64,000 bases of DNA, from positions 13,269,356 through 13,333,355 of the forward strand of contig CM036223.1 of the NCBI GenBank assembly GCA_020631735.1. The letters are read 5' to 3'. Position numbers and translations under genes: made by a program. The notes under the pieces are model-generated. The model searched no databases. It saw only the letters and a program-made list of their open reading frames with translations, and had not been told where the DNA came from. Origin of the DNA: Saccharum officinarum. Its lineage: Eukaryota; Streptophyta; Magnoliopsida; Poales; Poaceae. Below are positions 1 through 15,472 of the stretch, one piece after another (position 1 is the stretch's first letter; every line of letters starts with the position of its first letter).

Positions 1-601
1 CCCCCTGAACTATCCAAAACCGTCTATTTTACCCTCTGGACGGTTTTCGACGGCAGTTTGCTACAGTAACAGTGGGTTTACTACAGTAATAGCGGTTTTG
101 TCTTTTTTATTTATTTTCGCCGAATATTTGAAAAATCATAGCACAAAAAAATCATAAAATAGAAAATCTAATTTTGTTGGACTCCACATGAGTAGATCTA
201 CACAGTGAATATATAATACGGTACGCTTTAGTACAAAGTTTTTGCTGTAGCTTTAGATTAATTGGAAAATCCAATTTAGACTAAAGTTACAGCAAAAACT
301 TTGTACTAAAGTGTACCATATTATATGTTCACTGTGTAGTTCTACTCATGTGGAGTCCAACAAAATTAGATTTTCTATTTTATGATTTTTCTGTGATTTA
401 CTATGATTTTTCAAATATTCAGCGAAAATAAATAAAAAAGACAAAACGCTATTACTGTAGTAAACCCGCGGTTACTGTAGCACACACGCCGTCGAAAACC
501 GCCTAGAGGGTAAAATAGACGGTTTTGGATAGTTTAGAGAGTAAATTAGACCGTTTCATAGTTCAGTGGGTTATGTATTTCAGATTACATAGTTCAGGGG
601 T
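1..601. repeat. Foldback / long inverted-repeat transposable element
   Basis: Two arms of about 260 bp (roughly 5-262 and 272-536) are near-perfect reverse complements around a short AT-rich centre near 267. The left arm has ACCGTCTATTTTACCCTC and the right arm its complement; both contain CTACAGTAA-type repeats. The outer tip CCCCTGAACTAT at 1-13 is matched again at 588-600. The left end may lie outside the window, so no target duplication can be checked. No coding capacity. It looks like a non-autonomous foldback DNA element or large MITE; the family is not identified. Confidence 0.75.
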
Positions 602-3682
<3,081 letters not shown>

Positions 3683-4994
3683 TTGTAGATACGATTTGAA
3701 CTGTGAGCTCAAAGCACTTCCCAAGATTTTGGAATAATTTTGTATGGATGTGGTCTTGGAACATCTACCTTTGTCGTTCGTTTCCTCGGGAAGCAGTGAA
3801 TTGCCTCCTTTGCTGCGGAATATAGTTACATTGTTAAATTCACATGCTTCCTTGCTGCTGCATTTTCCCCTACTCCCTGACAATGTGTGAAAACTGCAGT
3901 TTGTTTCTTTCTTCTGTGCTGCTGCTGAATCCGATGGATCTGTAGAAACGTGGTGTGAGTTGTACACCATAGACTAGGGTTTCATTTCTGTTGATACTAC
4001 CTGGGAGGCTGGGAGAAGAATAACATATCCTCTTTTGCAGTGGGCTTATGCCTGTCATCCCCTTCACTTCTTGATTCAAATATGTCTTATGTGAACGAAT
4101 TGTGGATGTGCTTCTAGTGGCAATTTTCTCCCCCTAATCCTGCCCTGTTCATAACACAAGCGTTGTCCCTGAGTCAGATAACGCTCTCCTACTCCTAATT
4201 TTCAGTGACATCATTTTGTTACCAGCAATATGTTTGCTGATGCTGAGTTGGTGAGTCTAGTGAGTGAAATGCTGCCTCTATTCAAATAGTGCTTGTTATT
4301 ATGATATGTTTGCTTCCTGCAAATTGTGTGACTATGTCTTTATATGAGGATAAGAGAGGACAAAACAACTTGACAGCATGAAACCGAGATTGACGTAGTG
4401 GAGCTATTTTTAACAGGTTTGTTTGTAAACTGTAATACGCTTCAATCACATGGGGATGGCCTTCAATCAAACAACACAAAATGCCTGCAAGTCTGTAAAT
4501 AAAAGAAACTAGTACTACATACAAAGAAAACTAATCATGTGATGATGTAACCTGCGTGTAAACCGACTACTCTAATTGTGTGGACCCTCTATTTGGAACT
4601 CATGGATTATTTCGAAACATTCAGCATTCCTTGAAATCCTTAAAACTTGTAAATCTTTTATGTCGCTTGATGTTGGCATAAACTTGTAATTTCTACTATA
4701 ATAGTTCGCTACAAGTTCTAAAAGCATATTTTTATCTTTTCTTTATTAAAAGATTAAAAAATCTACTACTAAAAGATTAAAAAATCTACTGGATTACATG
4801 GAAAGCTGAATTATCGAGTCCAAAATCACAATCCCTGTTCAGGATCAACACGAGCAGTTGCATCAGAAAACTATTTCATCTCCACCCTTTTCTTCCCCCA
4901 GATATATCCACAACTCCCTCTCCCTCTCTCTACTGTCTCCTCTCCCTGTCCCCCACCCCCCCTCTCTCTAGAGAGTAGACCCAGGAAAGAGGCG
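3683..4994. other. Intergenic: LPD 3' flank and MAEA promoter
   Basis: Starts with the 3' UTR of the LPD copy. The rest is AT-rich with no ORF I can support. A 22-bp unit (AAAAGATTAAAAAATCTACT core) is tandemly duplicated at 4747-4790. A pyrimidine-rich CTCTCTC tract at 4915-4972 is probably the 5' leader of the next gene. Confidence 0.6.
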
Positions 4995-7900
4995 ATGGAT
5001 ATGGCCATCGACACGCCATCGCCGGCGCCGCCGCCCACGCCGCCGGCGCCGTCGGCAGCGGCGGGGCGTCAGACGCGTGCGGCGGAGGCGGTGCGTCTGG
5101 AGCACCAGCTGGTGCGCGTGCCTCTCGAGTCCCTACGCGCCACCGCCCGCTCGAACCACCGCCTCGCCGAGAAGGAGATCGCCGCCGTCCTCTCCTCCGC
5201 CTCCGCGGCCCCTGCCGAGAGCAGTGCCGCCGCCGTCGACCACCTCACCTCCCTCGTCTCCCGCCTCCACGGCCTCAAGCGCAAGGTACTCCCCCCTCCT
5301 AATCCCACACCCGCTTCCTCTCCTCTATCTCGCAGAATCGAATCGTACATGGTCTGGAGAAGATCTTAGGGCTTTGATTTACCGTTTCATGTTTTTAATT
5401 TTCGCTGAAGAAAAAAATCGTGTCTTTGTGGTGTTCCCTGAGCGATTTGTTGGGGTTTTTTATGCCTTCCAGATGGAAGAGGGCGCACGGGCGGAGGAGC
5501 TGCAGGTGCAGCGCTGCCGAGCGCGTCTGGATCGGCTGGCAACTGCTAGCACCGGTGACGACGCCGAGTGGGAGGACATACGGCTGAAGAGGATCCTGGT
5601 CGATTACATGCTTCGGATGTCCTACTACGATTCCGCCACCAAGCTCGCTGAAATTTCTGGTATTCAGGTATAAGAATGGCTGGCAGTTCACAGTAAGATT
5701 TTATTTTTATTTTTATTTCTGTTGATTTTTTTTTCTTTGTGAATGTTGTAATGTTGATGTAGAAATCTGGGATGAATATGATGTGAGAGCTTTCGAACCT
5801 TAGATATCTAGTTAATGTTGATGTAGAAATCTGGGATGAATATGATGTGAGAGCTTTTGAACTTTAGATATCTAGTTTAGTATGGGTAGCATATTGTTTC
5901 AAACTGACCTCCAACAAGGTGTAGACTTAAGTTGCACTACTTTGGTTATAAACCGATACTATGATCTTTTCAAGGTACTCCCGCTTCCACAATCGCGACG
6001 AATCCATTAGATCCAAGGGCTCAGTTTAAACATGGTAGCCTATTATTACATTGTAGGTCATCCATGCCAATATGCCATTGAGTTATCAAAGCATTTAACA
6101 TGAAAGGATATTAAACTTGGAAAGCATCGATGCACCATTCATCTCACTACGGTAACCTCACATAGATGACTTGCTATGTGTATAACAATGTGCATAAGCA
6201 TTTGATATATGCTAATGCGTTTCCTCCCCTTGTTAGCCACTTTCTTTAACTCCCAAGGGGGGATGGACAAGCAGAGATTGCTTAAGTTGTTTAAGTAATT
6301 TTTGAAAGAATAAATATCTGTTAAGATCCTGTATCACATTTCGGAAAGTTTAAATATAATGATTTGAATTTCCTAGTCTCCTTCTGGACACCTCATCTAC
6401 TATGATTCCCACCATTCTATATTGGTGTTTGGGCTTCTACTCTGGTTAAATGTTCTTGCCTGAGCCATGTCTTTATTGGCTTGGCTGTATGATTCAGTTT
6501 CTAGATGTTCTATGATATGCTACATATTATGTATGGCATTCCTCCTACCAAACAAACGAGATCACATTGGCTACTGATCTCACCTGCGACTTCTATGGCT
6601 TCCAATATTGGATTTCAATGCGATTATATTTTACTGTTCTGTCACATTTTGATGTCTAGTTTCTCCTGCCTTTGTTCATTTAATAGTTGATTTGTTAAGT
6701 GTCTGTGAAACGGAATGGCATAATCTTCCTTATTTGTCTGACCTTTCCACCTTGCATGTGTTGTGTTGTCCAGTTAACTTGCCAACCGTTGAATGCAGGA
6801 ACTTGTTGATATTGATGTCTTCCTGGATGCGAAAAGAGTAATTGATTCTCTTCAGACTAATGAAGTTGCTCCTGCTTTAGCTTGGTGTGCAGAAAACAAG
6901 TCTCGACTAAAGAAATCGAAGGTTTGCTTGACTTTCTTCTGCCTTATTATTGATCTAATTTGATCAGCATATTACTGGTGTTAGATAATGAATCTGAGTT
7001 ATGATAGAACCATTGACAAATGGCTGATTGTGGTGATGCCATGAATGTCAGACCAGTAGTGATTCTGATAGTTCTTTAGACATTTTAATTTTTGTTGAAA
7101 TTGTTCATTTCTCTAATTGTTTCATTGCTTCATAATGGATAAATTGATTCCAACATTTGTATTGACGGATGGCTTTACGGTCACTGTTATTTCCGGTTAC
7201 CATTTTCCAAAGAAATCTGATCTCACTAGTTGATTAATTGCATATGTCTTCTTTATGTATTTATCCCAATGCCTCTCTTTGTTCTATTATGTTTTGATTT
7301 TTGTTTATGCTTTTTATTTTTACATTATGACTTCTGTTATGCTGCCTACAGAGTAAGCTCGAGTTTTTACTGAGGCTTCAAGAATTTGTGGAATTTGTCA
7401 AGGCTAAGAATTGCATTCAGGCTATAGCATATGCTCGAAAACACCTTGCTCCCTGGGGCTCGATACACATGAAAGAATTGCAGCGTGTCACAGCAACATT
7501 GGTTTTTAGAAGCAATACTAATTGTACTCCATACAAGGTTAGCAGCATTTTCACTGTTCTCAGTTATGATATGCCACTGTGTCACAAATTGGACAACAGC
7601 TGGAGGTAGAAAATCCCTGGTTCTGTATGGCATCTTTGGTTTGTAGCTGACAGTCAACTTGAGCTGAGACTCGAAAAGTCTTCTCGTGAATATGACACCT
7701 TAACCAAAGTATATTTTGTTTCCTGGCTTGAGCATGGATTTTGAAATGTACATGTATGGAGTCTGACATTCATCACTTATTTGGGATCAACTCCTGAAGG
7801 AGTACTGTGCTGCACTAGAAATGTTTTGCATACCTGATACTGTTTTTTACTTGTAGATATTGTTTGAGCAAGACCGCTGGGACTATCTTGTTGACATTTT

Positions 7901-8477
7901 CAAGCAAGACTTTTGCAAGTTGTATGGCATGACACTAGAGCCGTTGCTGAACATATACCTCCAAGCAGGCCTGACAGCTCTCAAGACCCCGTATCCCTCA
8001 CATGATTATCCCTTACTTTTCTCTACAGTCTTTCATTGCTAAAATATAGATTACTAGTATCTGTTGTGGTTATGGTATCTTGTATTGTCCTTGACCATCT
8101 AAAGATTCTGCACTGAGGGTAGCTGCCCTAGGGAAGACCCCTTGTCTCTGGAGGGTTTCAGGAAACTAGCCGAGCCTCTGCCTTTCTCCAAGCAACACCA
8201 CTCGAAGCTTGTCTGTTACATCACCAAGGAGCTCATGGACACTGAGAATCCGCCTCGGGTTCTGCCGAATGGCTATGTCTACAGTGAGAAGGTGCGCACT
8301 CAAACCGAGCTGTTCTTTGTAAAGCGTCAGTTCAAACCATCTTGGCTTAGCGCTTGCTCTATGTTTTGCCCACAGGCGCTTCAAGAGATGTCCAAGAAAA
8401 ATGACGGGAAGATTACATGCCCCAGGACAGGAGATGTTTGCGACTTCTCAGAGTGTGTCAGGGCTTTCATCTCCTAA
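4995..8477 (+). CDS. MAEA/GID9 homologue, CTLH E3 ubiquitin ligase subunit
   Basis: Homologue of MAEA (yeast Gid9/Fyv10), one of the two RING-like subunits of the GID/CTLH ubiquitin ligase, acting in cytosol and nucleus. Exons: 4995-5285, 5473-5667, 6799-6921, 7352-7537, 7857-7990, 8105-8291, 8376-8477; all borders are GT-AG and in phase, giving 405 residues, the usual size for plant members. The N-terminus (1-50) is Ala/Pro-rich. A LisH motif lies near residues 131-160 (LKRILVDYMLRMSYYDSA), the CTLH region near 163-225 (exons 3 and 4), then the CRA region. The C-terminus (about 347-405) is the degenerate GID-type RING (CYITKELMD, LPNGYVYSEK, KITCPRTGDVC). The start is the first ATG after a CT-rich leader. 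Intron 6 (8292-8375) is 84 nt, stop-free and a multiple of three, so its retention would keep the frame. No damage seen. Confidence 0.92.
5749..5876. repeat. 64-bp tandem duplication in MAEA intron 2
   Basis: Two head-to-tail 64-bp copies (5749-5812 and 5813-5876) starting TAATGTTGATGTAGAAATC, differing at only a few bases. Recent tandem duplication inside an intron; no function implied. Confidence 0.9.
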
Positions 8478-8792
8478 TCACGAAATACTCTGGTTTGTGT
8501 GGCTTGGGAGTGAATGTACATAGAGTGGTCAGCACATTGTGCGTTATGTTAAGTTAATTGAATTAACCTGGAATGTTAAACTGGCTGGATGTTGGAAGTA
8601 CCTCTTCTGCCTCTCGATTGTTGCATCTGTGAACTGTGCAAGTGAAACTGACGTTTTTCATGCTCCAACGCCTTCCAAAGTGAGGCTTCAGACTCGATCG
8701 AAGTAAAATTAAAATTTCAAAGCGAAGTTGTGAAAAAGGATAACTTGATTTCAAAAATGATTTGTATCATATTTAGACACAGGTAAATGTTA

Positions 8793-8888
8793 TGTTCGCT
8801 TAAACTACTTTTCAGTTAACGAACAGTGTTTTCCTCTCACAAATCATCATAAGCATCAGAATAAGCTAAATTTCAGTATAAGCGAACA
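8793..8888. mobile_element. Short MITE with TGTTCGCTT / AAGCGAACA ends
   Basis: A 96-bp segment begins TGTTCGCTTA and ends TAAGCGAACA, with the internal word CGAACAGTGTTTTCCTCTCA that I know from abundant hAT-like MITEs of grasses. It lies in the 3' flank of the MAEA gene. Target duplication not clear. Confidence 0.5.
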
Positions 8889-9228
8889 GGTCAAAAACCT
8901 CTACACCATCTTCTACTATACGAATCTTGCACCATAAACGCTGGCTTCTCATTGGGCCACGTCATCTCAATTTTTCTCTGCCGCTGGATCAATCTACAGA
9001 GCTTGATCGAGCCGTCCGTCTCACGCCCGGCCACCTCTGCCTCCGCCCCGCTCCGCCGCCCCGCTCGCACCTCCCTCCGGCCTCCGCCACCTACTCCGCC
9101 GGCCCCTGACTCCGTCCGTCTCACGCCCAGGCTTGGCCACCTCGCCGCCACCCCGCCGCCTGACGCACCGCTCGCAGCCTCACACCTCCCTCCGCCACCT
9201 ACTTCACCAGCCCCCGCGGTATTGCCTC
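8889..9228. other. GC-rich segment left of the MULE, unrecognised
   Basis: From about 9010 the sequence is C-rich (CCGCC and CTCCG runs), like a grass 5' UTR or first exon. Open frames exist but none matches a family I know. Across the MULE it continues at 12281. The MULE may therefore sit in the 5' part of an old gene. Confidence 0.3.
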
Positions 9229-9605
9229 GGAGCCAAGGAGAAAATTGCATTTTTAGCAGACCAAACAATGCGCTTCGCAAAACTAGCATCCGAAACCAAG
9301 TTTTCGTAAAAATAGCACCCAAAACAATTACTTCTTGTTTTCTGTACCATTTTACTTTTTTTTCTTTCTCTCTTTATTTCTCCTAAAATCTGGACAATAC
9401 TGCCCCTGTGCTAATCGAGAGCCTTAATTCACGTAACATCCACATCCGCTGGGCACTGGGCAGCGCTGGTCGCCGGTGCAGGCCTGGACGCTGACTGCGT
9501 GCGTGTGACTGCATGTGCCTGGATACATACACTAGACGGCCACATACCCATATAATAGAATAAACAAATCTATGCGTATCACACGTTCATAATTTGAGAT
9601 TAAAT

Positions 9606-9740
9606 GAGTTCATCTCAGAGATAAGGATAAACGAGTTCATCTCACAGATAAGGAAAAACGAGTTCTTCTCACAGGTAAGGAAAAAAACTAGTTCATCTCA
9701 CAGACCCATAAATTAAACCTAAATGAGTTCATCTCATATC
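9606..9740. repeat. 27-bp minisatellite next to the MULE left TIR
   Basis: About five degenerate tandem units of the type GAGTTCATCTCACAGATAAG start at 9606, 9633, 9660, about 9691 and 9725. Subterminal repeats of this kind are common in plant DNA transposons and may bind transposase; that role is inference. Confidence 0.75.
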
Positions 9741-10115
9741 AAATAAAAGTGACCACATCTTGCAAAATATCATTCATCCAATATGTAGCTTTCTCTTTGG
9801 AGTCATCTTTTTTGGTGCAGGTGCAGTAGGTATCCTCATAGGAGTAGTGGTGGAGGTCTGTGAAGAACTGCCCTCTCCCATTAAAAAAGCAAGACGGCTG
9901 CACAAATGTGTGTAATGACAATTAGATAAATCTTTTTATTTGTTTGGAGTAAATTAAATGACATAGGTTAAATGTGTTACTATTTCGTACCTTCTCGTTA
10001 TCCTTCCTGGACTATCCCGTAGTATTTGTTCTCTTGTTGGCCTTTGTGGGGTGCTAAGCGTATCTGGATTCTCTTTTGTAACGTTCTTTCTAGGCTGCTG
10101 CCTCTTTCTACAAGT

Positions 10116-11997
10116 TCAAAAAAAATAATATTTGTAATGACATGGTGATTCAAGGGTTGCAACAAAAAAAAAGACTTGCCTCTTTTTCTTTGTCCCATTG
10201 AGTGAACACTTAGAACTAGCTTGCCTGTGACCCTTTTCACCACATTTCTTGCAAGTCATTGGGCCTCTAATCATTTTCTTCCCTTTACCATTGGTTGGCG
10301 CAGTATCATCAGTTGGAGCAGTAGCATTGCCACCTTCTACATCTTTAGCACCTTTCTTCTTATGACCACCTTCAAGACATCCTTTCAACCTGAGTTTTCT
10401 TCGTCTTCCCATATTTCCTTTAGCAAGAGGAGCACCAACAACAAACGGCAACTCCACTTGAGGCCATTGTGTTTTATCTGTCATTGGCTCAATCTCTCTA
10501 GCATAAGCAGCCTTAAATCTATCCACCGAGTAATACTCATGCACAAATTGTTCAAAGTCAACTCCTCGTTGTGTGGTTATAAAGGCCAATGCATGTTGAC
10601 ATGGCTTACCAGTGTGCTGCCATTCAAGACAAGTACAAGTTCGTTGATTTAACTTCACAATATGCCTTTCAACTTTCTTGCTATTGTCCCAAACCTCTGC
10701 ACTCCAATTAGCAGAACCATGTATTTTCAAGTGTCCCAGCCCTCTAGTATTTGCCTTTAGCTGAACCATAACACTTGGAAGTATCCTGCCGGCTGGTAGT
10801 GTATCTCCAATATTTCTTCTCTTGTTCCACAATTTCATGATCATCTCTCTGACCTGCAAATTTCTTCAGTACCTCGGCCTTCCATCTGAAGAGTAGCTCA
10901 AAACTCTCTTCCCATTTACCATAAACCTCAGCCAGAGCTTTTTCTTTACCCCTCCATACCTTGTCATATGAAATTGTGACAGAGTAATCTTTTTGCAACT
11001 TCTCTTGCAATTCTTTAGCACCCATATTGGGAGAATCCCTAAGGATACTCACAGCCTTGCTAGCTACCCATTTCTGAGAAGCTGCAGTAGTTTTCATCCT
11101 CATGGAAGAAACACATGTATGGCGATCAGTTAAAGTTGTGACCTGCAAATTACACAAGTAATAAGAAACAAATAAATTTACGACAATCACACAAATTTTT
11201 CAGGAATATAGCTAGCTATATTTACCTCCACGGTGCTTTGACCTTTATGTTTGCTGGCATTTATTTTCCAAGGGCAATCAGCACTAGACTTGCAGAAACC
11301 TCTAAATCTCTCCTTATCAGAGTGCGCTATCCCTAATTCAAACTCCTCATTGATAGCAAATTGCCGCACTGCCAACCTGAACTCGTCCATTGATGGGTAC
11401 ATCGTACCAAGATCCATTTGTGGATGGTTCTTATCATATGAAATAACCAACTCAGTCGGTATGTCATCATTATTAGGAATCGCAGCATCATCGTCATGAC
11501 TACCCTCCTCAACCATTACACGATCATGTGATGCAGCTACCTTTCCTGACTCCTCGTCTCTCAAGACTCAAGCCTAAAAACACATACATCTGATCTTCAC
11601 TCAAAAGTTCGATTCGTCCTTCCTCATCATGTGTTTCTACGATCTGCAAGCTATCCCAATCAACTGGTGCCATAGTTTCCGCAAATTCTAAATCGGACCT
11701 GACAAACCATATTAACTTCATCAAACTGCACTTCTAACAGGAATTGGGAGTACAGTCGTTCATCACGTACCTGTGTACTGCAGGCAGTGGGGTCGGCCTC
11801 GGCGCGTCGTACAGCAAGGCCGGAGTCGCGGCAACGGGCAGCAGGGCTCTTACCGTAGCAATCAAGTCCCCCTCAGCGATGGGGTGTGCTGCGGCATCAG
11901 GCGGAGGCGGCACGTCGGGCCGCGGAGGCACGTCGGACGGCGGCGCCACGTCGGACTCCGACGGTGTCATCTCGAACGGCGGCGGCACGTCGTCCAT
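10116..11997 (-). pseudogene. MULE transposase relic lacking the catalytic core
   Basis: Pieces in order on the minus strand: a Pro-rich N-terminal exon from ATG at 11997 to donor CAG|GTACGT near 11771; a segment near 11524-11671 (MAPVDWDSLQIVETHDEEG); a MuDR-type N-terminal domain at 11187-11564 (MYPSMDEFRLAVRQFAINEE, CKSSADCPWKI); a segment at about 10850-11145 (WVASKAVSILRDSPNMGAKE); then a C-terminal SWIM zinc finger (CTCLEWQHTGKPCQHALAF) and a zinc knuckle (CKKCGEKGHRQASSKC) at 10116-10850. The DDE catalytic region normally found between RWKAEV and the SWIM part is absent. The two sides join directly near 10855 with a change of frame. A further frameshift lies near 11565. The protein cannot be an active transposase. 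Confidence 0.85.
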
Positions 11998-12280
11998 GGA
12001 GAGCCAGCTGGGGCTCGCGTGCGGAAAAAGAGAAGACGAACAACACGATACGAACAGCGGCGGCCTGGATGTTACGTGAATTAAGGCTCTCGATTAGCAC
12101 AGGGGCAGTATTGTCCAGATTTTAGGAGAAATAAAGAGAGAGAAAGAAAAAAGATGAAATGGTAGAGAAAACAAGTAGTAATTATTTTAGGTGCTATTTT
12201 TACGAAAATATTGTTTCGGATGCTAGTTTTGCGAAGCGCATTGTTTGGGCTGCTAAAAATGCAATTTTCTCGGAGCCAAG

Positions 12281-13257
12281 TAGCAGCGATGCCGCCCAAG
12301 CTTGACCCGTTGGCCATCATAGTTCGCAGCCGATAGAGGTCACTGACTCACTGTGCCTCTGTGGCGTCGTATCTGGCGCCTAATTCGCGCTATTCCATCT
12401 CGATGGTGCCACGAGCCTCTACCTGACCGTCGTTCATGCAGCATCCCAGCCCCAGTCTCCCCGCGCCCCTCCTGCGAGCCGGCTGCGGCCACGCGGCTCC
12501 TCATCCATGGAAATTGAAGGATGATACTGAGGTTCAATCCAATCTGATGACCACGCGCAACACCTTATGGCGTCTTCTTCCTCAATCTGGTAAGGGATCA
12601 TCCTCATCTTATGTTTTCCCTCTCTTCCTCGTGCGGTGAGATGGCTTCGACCCTGCACACAGCGGCAAAAACCTATTCTATCTGCACCTGCACCTTGACA
12701 AAACTGTTCCCAGCTATAGCACTTCCTGGCTCGATTATCATCTTCCATTTTGGCTCACACCTTTTCAACAGGGCAATTGATGTCTAAAGCAGATATTAGT
12801 TCATCTTCATCCTTGAGACGATAATAACTTTTTTAATTCATGTATCTTTTTTATAGATATAAATCAGCAGCAGATCGTGGAGGACGGCCGGCGACAGACT
12901 GGATATCGACATCCAATGGCACACAGGAGATGTTCAACAAAATGCGCGTGAGGTAAATAGCACAGCTTTTTCCTCTCCATGTGTATATGTATGCTATTTA
13001 GGAGAAAAAATATCACCCTATTTCTCAACTCAATCATCGCACAACAAAGCTTATATATTTTGAAAGCTCTTTCGCCCATAATCCCCGTATGCACATGCAT
13101 TTTTTCTCCCAATAATATTCAGATTTAAAATGCCTGTGCTATTTTATGCTCCATCCATTCTTTACATTTTGTGATGGCCTTGTGTTGATGCTAGAGCCCT
13201 CTTTCTCTGATTGATGTCATCCGTAGCTCTTGAGGCTACTTGCTACGCTATTTAGGA
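12281..13257. other. Intergenic right of the MULE, exon-like scraps
   Basis: Probably the other half of the locus split by the MULE. A stretch at about 12855-12950 is flanked by splice-like signals (TTTTTATAG before, GAG|GTAAAT after) and is open in one frame (ATDWISTSNGTQEMF), but I do not recognise it. ATGCCGCCCAAGCTTGACCC at 12289 opens a 15-codon frame only. No gene model can be supported. Confidence 0.3.
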
Positions 13258-13500
13258 ATTGTTTTAAAAAAATCCGACGATTCCTTTCCTTCCAAATGTT
13301 CCACATTATGTAAATCGCCATGCCATTGAAACGTCACCATTGATCTTTTTGCACCTTGTGGATTGCTGCCTCCCACCACAAGCTGATATCCGGGGGGTCG
13401 ACCTCTAGCTGGAATAGCTTGATGTCGAAGTGCTCCGAAGTTAGCACTTGGTTCCAAACAGCTTTTGCAAATTGGCAAAGATGCTGGCCAGTCTTCGATT
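13258..13500 (-). mobile_element. LINE remnant (C-terminal reverse-transcriptase / zf-RVT region)
   Basis: Read on the minus strand, the segment gives AVWNQVLTSEHFDIKLFQLE, then WWEAAIHKVQKD, then YIMWNIWKERNRRIF. The last words are the typical C-terminal end of plant non-LTR retrotransposon polyproteins (W-x-IWKERNxRIF). Stops and a frame change interrupt it. Ends and target duplication are not visible; an old fragment. Confidence 0.7.
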
Positions 13501-14749
13501 TGTTGATTTACCATCATCTCACTGGTTGTATATGCATTTTGTTCACTAATTGGAAAGCTCAAAATTTTTCCTCTTAACACAAATATAACCTGGTATATAG
13601 ATTTGGGTCATTGGGTGAGAAAGGGAAAACAAAGATTTAAATTATACATCAATCACCGCAAGGAGCCATCACTATAATGCTCCATGAATTCTCATATCAA
13701 AGATGCTATAGTTCATGCTGCCTTACAATTTCCTATGCTTGACATACATTTTTCTGAAATTAGGCAATATATATTGTCGGCACACTTTTTGCTGAAGCAG
13801 TGGCTTCAGAAACTCAAGGTCCTTGGATGTGTGTATCATAGATCGTAGGTGTAAGAGGGAGGGAGGGCATATTAGTAAATGCTTACGGTCCTCTTTCTCT
13901 AGATCTTCAGATATAACCATGTTCAGTTTTGAGTTGATAAAACCCAACTGTATAACCTACTAATTTTATCTTCCAGTGATGCTTGATCCCTAACAATTGC
14001 TACAAATCATGGACTAATCCAATATGCAGTCTTAGCAACTGGTGTCTACATACACATAATTATGAACTAGCATATTTCCCTTGTTCTTGGTGGTTCTCTA
14101 AATCATTGTCCTTTTTTCTCTGTATTGGATTAGATTGCAGCAAGGAATTTCTGCAGAACCAACAGAAGAATAACTGAATCAGGTCTTTCGCGCAAGTGCA
14201 CTCGACCTACAGCATGTCTTATCTGTAACTAAAATGAAGGCACATAGCAACTGTGTGAGATGCCAACTGCTACCATTCTTACCTCGTCATATTAATCAAT
14301 GACTAACGTTTTCTTTACCCTGGGCCAGAGATTTAGGTGGACACATTATCTGGTGGTATATCTGGGGAGAACTCTAGGTGGCCATGGTGCACACCAAATT
14401 CCACACTGGCCCAAATCTGGTGGTGGCGTGGCAACGCCACGCCCTTGTTTCTAGTACTGCACTGGACAAGAACCTACTGGTTTCATTCTGAAAATTGTAA
14501 TTGCAATGCAGGCTCATCACCCATTGTGTTTTTTAAAGAATTGGGAGAAAATTGAACTTGAACATGGATGAATAACCATACAAAGAACAGTTGTTTGTGC
14601 TCATGACATGTTTGGCAGCTTAATGTATTCAAACTGAACCCCCTTTTTTTCTTAAAAAAAAAACAGTCAAACTCACCTTGCATTTCCTAATCCTAACCAA
14701 GGCGAGTCCGCATTTAGAGCAGCGAAGATTCCAGTCAGCCCATTCATTT
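13501..14749. other. Intergenic region without supported gene
   Basis: AT-rich sequence. The longest frames (13723-13947 minus, 14337-14555 plus) show no family motif and no plausible splice context. Nothing I can annotate. Confidence 0.6.

Positions 14750-15472
<723 letters not shown>

Larger units (their letters stand above)
9229..12280 (-). mobile_element. Mutator-like element (MULE) with TIRs and 9-bp target duplication
   Basis: The element proper is 9238-12271 (3034 bp). It is flanked by perfect 9-bp direct repeats GGAGCCAAG at 9229-9237 and 12272-12280, the duplication length typical of Mutator. The terminal inverted repeats are 9238-9442 and 12066-12271, about 205 bp each, starting GAGAAAATTGCATTTTTAGC and ending near CACGTAACATCCA. 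They differ at few positions, which suggests a fairly recent insertion. The transposase relic is on the minus strand. The intact target duplication shows transposition in this form, though the catalytic core is missing, so transposase was probably supplied from elsewhere. Confidence 0.93.

Noticed and set aside
12289..12336. ATGCCGCCCAAGCTTGACCC considered as the start of ribosomal protein L12
   Set aside because: Only the first seven residues resemble that protein; the frame then diverges and stops after 15 codons.
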